Assembly: GCA_017623955.1 (NCBI GenBank) | Contig: JAGAOA010000243.1 | Location: 1-7,110, forward strand | Reading direction: 5' to 3' | DNA from: Opitutales bacterium | GTDB lineage: Bacteria > Verrucomicrobiota > Verrucomicrobiae > Opitutales > CAG-312 | DNA length: 7,110 nt | In this document: positions 5,091-7,110 of the stretch, piece by piece | Layout: each line of letters begins with the position of its first letter | Position numbering within the stretch: the first letter of the stretch is position 1 | The notes under the pieces: model-generated | The model's input: the letters and a program-made list of their open reading frames with translations, nothing else | The model's database searches: none | What the model was told of the DNA's origin: nothing | Program-made: the position numbers and the translations under genes

Positions 5091-7110
5091 TTATTGCTTT
5101 GTTAAAAGGTATCCACCTTTTTCTCCTCCTGTTGGGCCTAATTCAATCAAATAATCTGCCAAACGTATGAAATCGGGATGATGTTCAATAACAATGATTG
5201 TATTTCCAGCGTCTCTGAGTTTGAAAAGTAGTTTTAAAAGTTTATCTACATCGTCCCAATGAAGACCTGTTGTGGGTTCATCTAAAATATATAAAGCTTG
5301 TCCTCTTGTACGACGCGACAATTCTAAAGACAATTTTATACTTTGGGCTTCTCCGCCTGAAAGTGTGTTTGAGGCTTGCCCCAAACGGATATATCCTAAG
5401 CCTACATCTTTTAAAGTTTGAAGTTTTGCTAGTATTTTAGGATGAGCTCCAAATACCTCAAGTGCTTCATCAACAGTAAGATTTAATGCTTCTGCTATAT
5501 TTAAACCCTTGTAGCGAACTTCTAGAGTCTCTCTATTATAACGTTTTCCATTACAACTAGGACATGTAACGAAAACATCGCCCAAAAACTGCATATCAAG
5601 ATGAATACACCCATCGCCTTGACAATTTTCACATCTGCCACCTTTGACATTGAAACTAAATCTACCAGCTTGGTAGCCTCTTGCTTTAGACAGTGGACAT
5701 TGGGCGTATAATTCTCTTAATAAATCGAACAATTTTGTGTATGTTGCTGGATTAGAACGGGGGCTTTTGCCTATTGGAGATTGATCGACACGAACGCATG
5801 TAGTGAAGTTTTCTAAGCCCAAAATTCCGCCATGTCTTCCAGAAATTTCTTTAGCGCCGTTTAACTTATTTGCTGCAGCTTTTGCTAAAATGTCATTTAC
5901 TAGTGTACTTTTCCCCGAACCCGACACTCCACAAACTACTGTAAATAAACCTATTGGGAATTTTACATTGATGTTCTTTAGGTTGTTTTCCGATGCATTT
6001 TTTATAGTTAGGTACTTATCTATCAATTTTAGTTGTGGGGCTGGGCGTTCTATTTTTTTTCTCCCAGAAAGATACATCCCAGTTCTAGAGTCTTCAGACT
6101 GCTTGCAAGCTTCTACGCTTCCATTGAATACAAGTTCCCCTCCTTTTTCGCCAGCGTCTTTGCCGAGTTCTACAATCCAATCTGATGCGTTTAGTGCATC
6201 TTCGTCGTGTTCGACTAAAAGAACTGTGTTGCCGCGAGACTTTAATTTTTGTATAGCATTGATTAATCGGAAGTTATCTGATTTATGCAAGCCTATTGTG
6301 GGTTCGTCTAAGACGTATGTTACTCCAGTTAAATCCATTCCAAGTTGGGTCGCAAGTCTAGCTCTTTGTGCTTCTCCTCCAGATAATGTTGAGGCTTCTC
6401 TGTCTAAACCAATATATGAAAGGCCTACTTCTTCTAAGAAGGTGAGACGTTCATATAACCCCTTTACTGCGTCTTGAACAGGAGCATACTTTTTATTGTC
6501 TACCAATTTAGATATGAATTTGAGTGCATTCCCTACGCTCATAGAGCAAAATTTATCGTAGCTAACATCTTCAACAAACACGTTTCTTGAGCGAGCTGAA
6601 AGTCTTGCTCCATTACATTCGGGGCAAATGGATATGGTTTGGAATGTAGATAATCTTGCTCTGACGGAATCGCTTGATGTTTCAAAGCATATTCTATCGA
6701 CATCTGCCAAAATTCCATCGAAAGTCATGGCTATTGGTCTGGTATTTCCACGTCGAATTCGCAAGCTGAAAATTCTATCTTTATCTCCGTATAGCAAGAA
6801 GTTACGTATTTCTTCGGGGAGGTCTTTCCACGGTGTTGTAAGAGAAAACGGATACTGTTCAGCAAGTTGCCGCATAATGCGGTTATGCATAATAATTATG
6901 CTCTTAGAACCTATACGCCAAGCTTTAATTGCTCCATCTTTGATTGATTTTGTTTCATCGGGGATTGCAAGTTTTGGATTTGTTCGCATAACGCGTCCGA
7001 TACCGCCACAGTATTTGCAGGCTCCGTTGGGGTGGTTAAAAGAGAAACTTTGAACTGTTAATGGTTGGTATATTGTGGCACATTTTTCACAGGCAAAGGC
7101 TGTTGAAAGT
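5091..7110 (-). CDS. uvrA: Excinuclease ABC subunit A, 5' end outside window (partial)
   Basis: UvrA is the ATP-dependent damage-recognition subunit of nucleotide excision repair; it loads UvrB. The frame is open to the right edge: codons before Met 6989 read on to Leu at 7109 and include the first zinc finger, so Met 6989 is internal. Numbering visible residues from 7109 (672 in all): Zn finger Cys7/10/31/34 with the SFSFNHPNGAC signature; a second CX2C (162/165) before NGARL; ABC signature LSGGEAQR (242-249); Walker B VLDEPTIGLH (266-275); Walker A GVSGSGKST (394-402); Zn finger Cys493/496/516/519; second signature LSGGEAQS (583-590); Walker B ILDEPTTGLH (608-617). The first Walker A and the UvrB-binding region must lie right of the window, about 246 residues if the protein is like E. 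coli (940 residues). The protein ends soon after the final GGEKGG, without the usual 20-30 residue tail. The second signature has Ser where Arg is usual. Confidence 0.96.
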   Translation of the reverse strand, partial: LSTAFACEKCATIYQPLTVQSFSFNHPNGACKYCGGIGRVMRTNPKLAIPDETKSIKDGAIKAWRIGSKSIIIMHNRIMRQLAEQYPFSLTTPWKDLPEEIRNFLLYGDKDRIFSLRIRRGNTRPIAMTFDGILADVDRICFETSSDSVRARLSTFQTISICPECNGARLSARSRNVFVEDVSYDKFCSMSVGNALKFISKLVDNKKYAPVQDAVKGLYERLTFLEEVGLSYIGLDREASTLSGGEAQRARLATQLGMDLTGVTYVLDEPTIGLHKSDNFRLINAIQKLKSRGNTVLLVEHDEDALNASDWIVELGKDAGEKGGELVFNGSVEACKQSEDSRTGMYLSGRKKIERPAPQLKLIDKYLTIKNASENNLKNINVKFPIGLFTVVCGVSGSGKSTLVNDILAKAAANKLNGAKEISGRHGGILGLENFTTCVRVDQSPIGKSPRSNPATYTKLFDLLRELYAQCPLSKARGYQAGRFSFNVKGGRCENCQGDGCIHLDMQFLGDVFVTCPSCNGKRYNRETLEVRYKGLNIAEALNLTVDEALEVFGAHPKILAKLQTLKDVGLGYIRLGQASNTLSGGEAQSIKLSLELSRRTRGQALYILDEPTTGLHWDDVDKLLKLLFKLRDAGNTIIVIEHHPDFIRLADYLIELGPTGGEKGGYLLTKQ

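Noticed and set aside
5803..6477. Open frame of 224 codons on the plus strand
   Set aside because: It lies wholly antisense within the ATPase-coding part of uvrA, and its translation is low-complexity Ser/Pro-rich without a domain.
6987..6989. ATG (minus strand) as the uvrA start
   Set aside because: The same frame continues without a stop to the window edge and encodes the conserved zinc-finger Cys pairs and SFSFNHPNGAC, so this Met is internal.
6628..7053. Open frame of 141 codons on the plus strand
   Set aside because: It is antisense to conserved uvrA codons, including the first zinc finger, and has no family resemblance.

Overview
The window is AT-rich, densely packed bacterial DNA with five protein genes and one truncated cis-regulatory RNA. 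The gene set fits an anaerobic or facultatively anaerobic bacterium: it has an oxygen-sensitive class III ribonucleotide reductase with its radical-SAM activase and a DtxR/MntR-type metal regulator. The phylum cannot be fixed from the sequence. A gut-type anaerobe outside the Proteobacteria is a reasonable guess, and a PVC-group member is possible but unproven.

Layout. Positions 1 to about 95 hold the 3' part of a cobalamin (B12) riboswitch whose 5' part lies left of the window. Positions 96-233 are its leader/expression platform. Then come, on the + strand, nrdD (best start 234, stop 2630), nrdG (2638-3126) and, after a 57-base gap, a DtxR/MntR-family regulator with a Cys cluster and a FeoA-like C-terminal domain (3184-3846). 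Converging on it from the right, on the - strand, is a chorismatase-like (FkbO/Hyg5-type, Rid-fold) gene (3869-4939). Upstream of that on the - strand is uvrA (from 5091 past the right edge), which is open at its 5' end: the reading frame continues past the internal Met codon at 6989 to the window end and includes the first zinc finger.

How the parts work together. The central message is the riboswitch upstream of nrdDG. Cobalamin riboswitches normally repress when adenosylcobalamin is plentiful. Placed before a B12-independent reductase, this implies that the genome also has a B12-dependent class II reductase (NrdJ) and that NrdDG is the back-up for dNTP synthesis when B12 is scarce. This follows the known logic for B12-independent isozymes, but nrdJ is not in the window. 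The leader has no U-rich intrinsic terminator, so control of translation looks more likely than attenuation. The metal regulator, the chorismatase-like enzyme and uvrA have no obvious functional link to nrdDG or to one another.

No tRNA, rRNA, CRISPR array, insertion sequence or phage gene was seen. No gene-free stretch reaches 300 bases.
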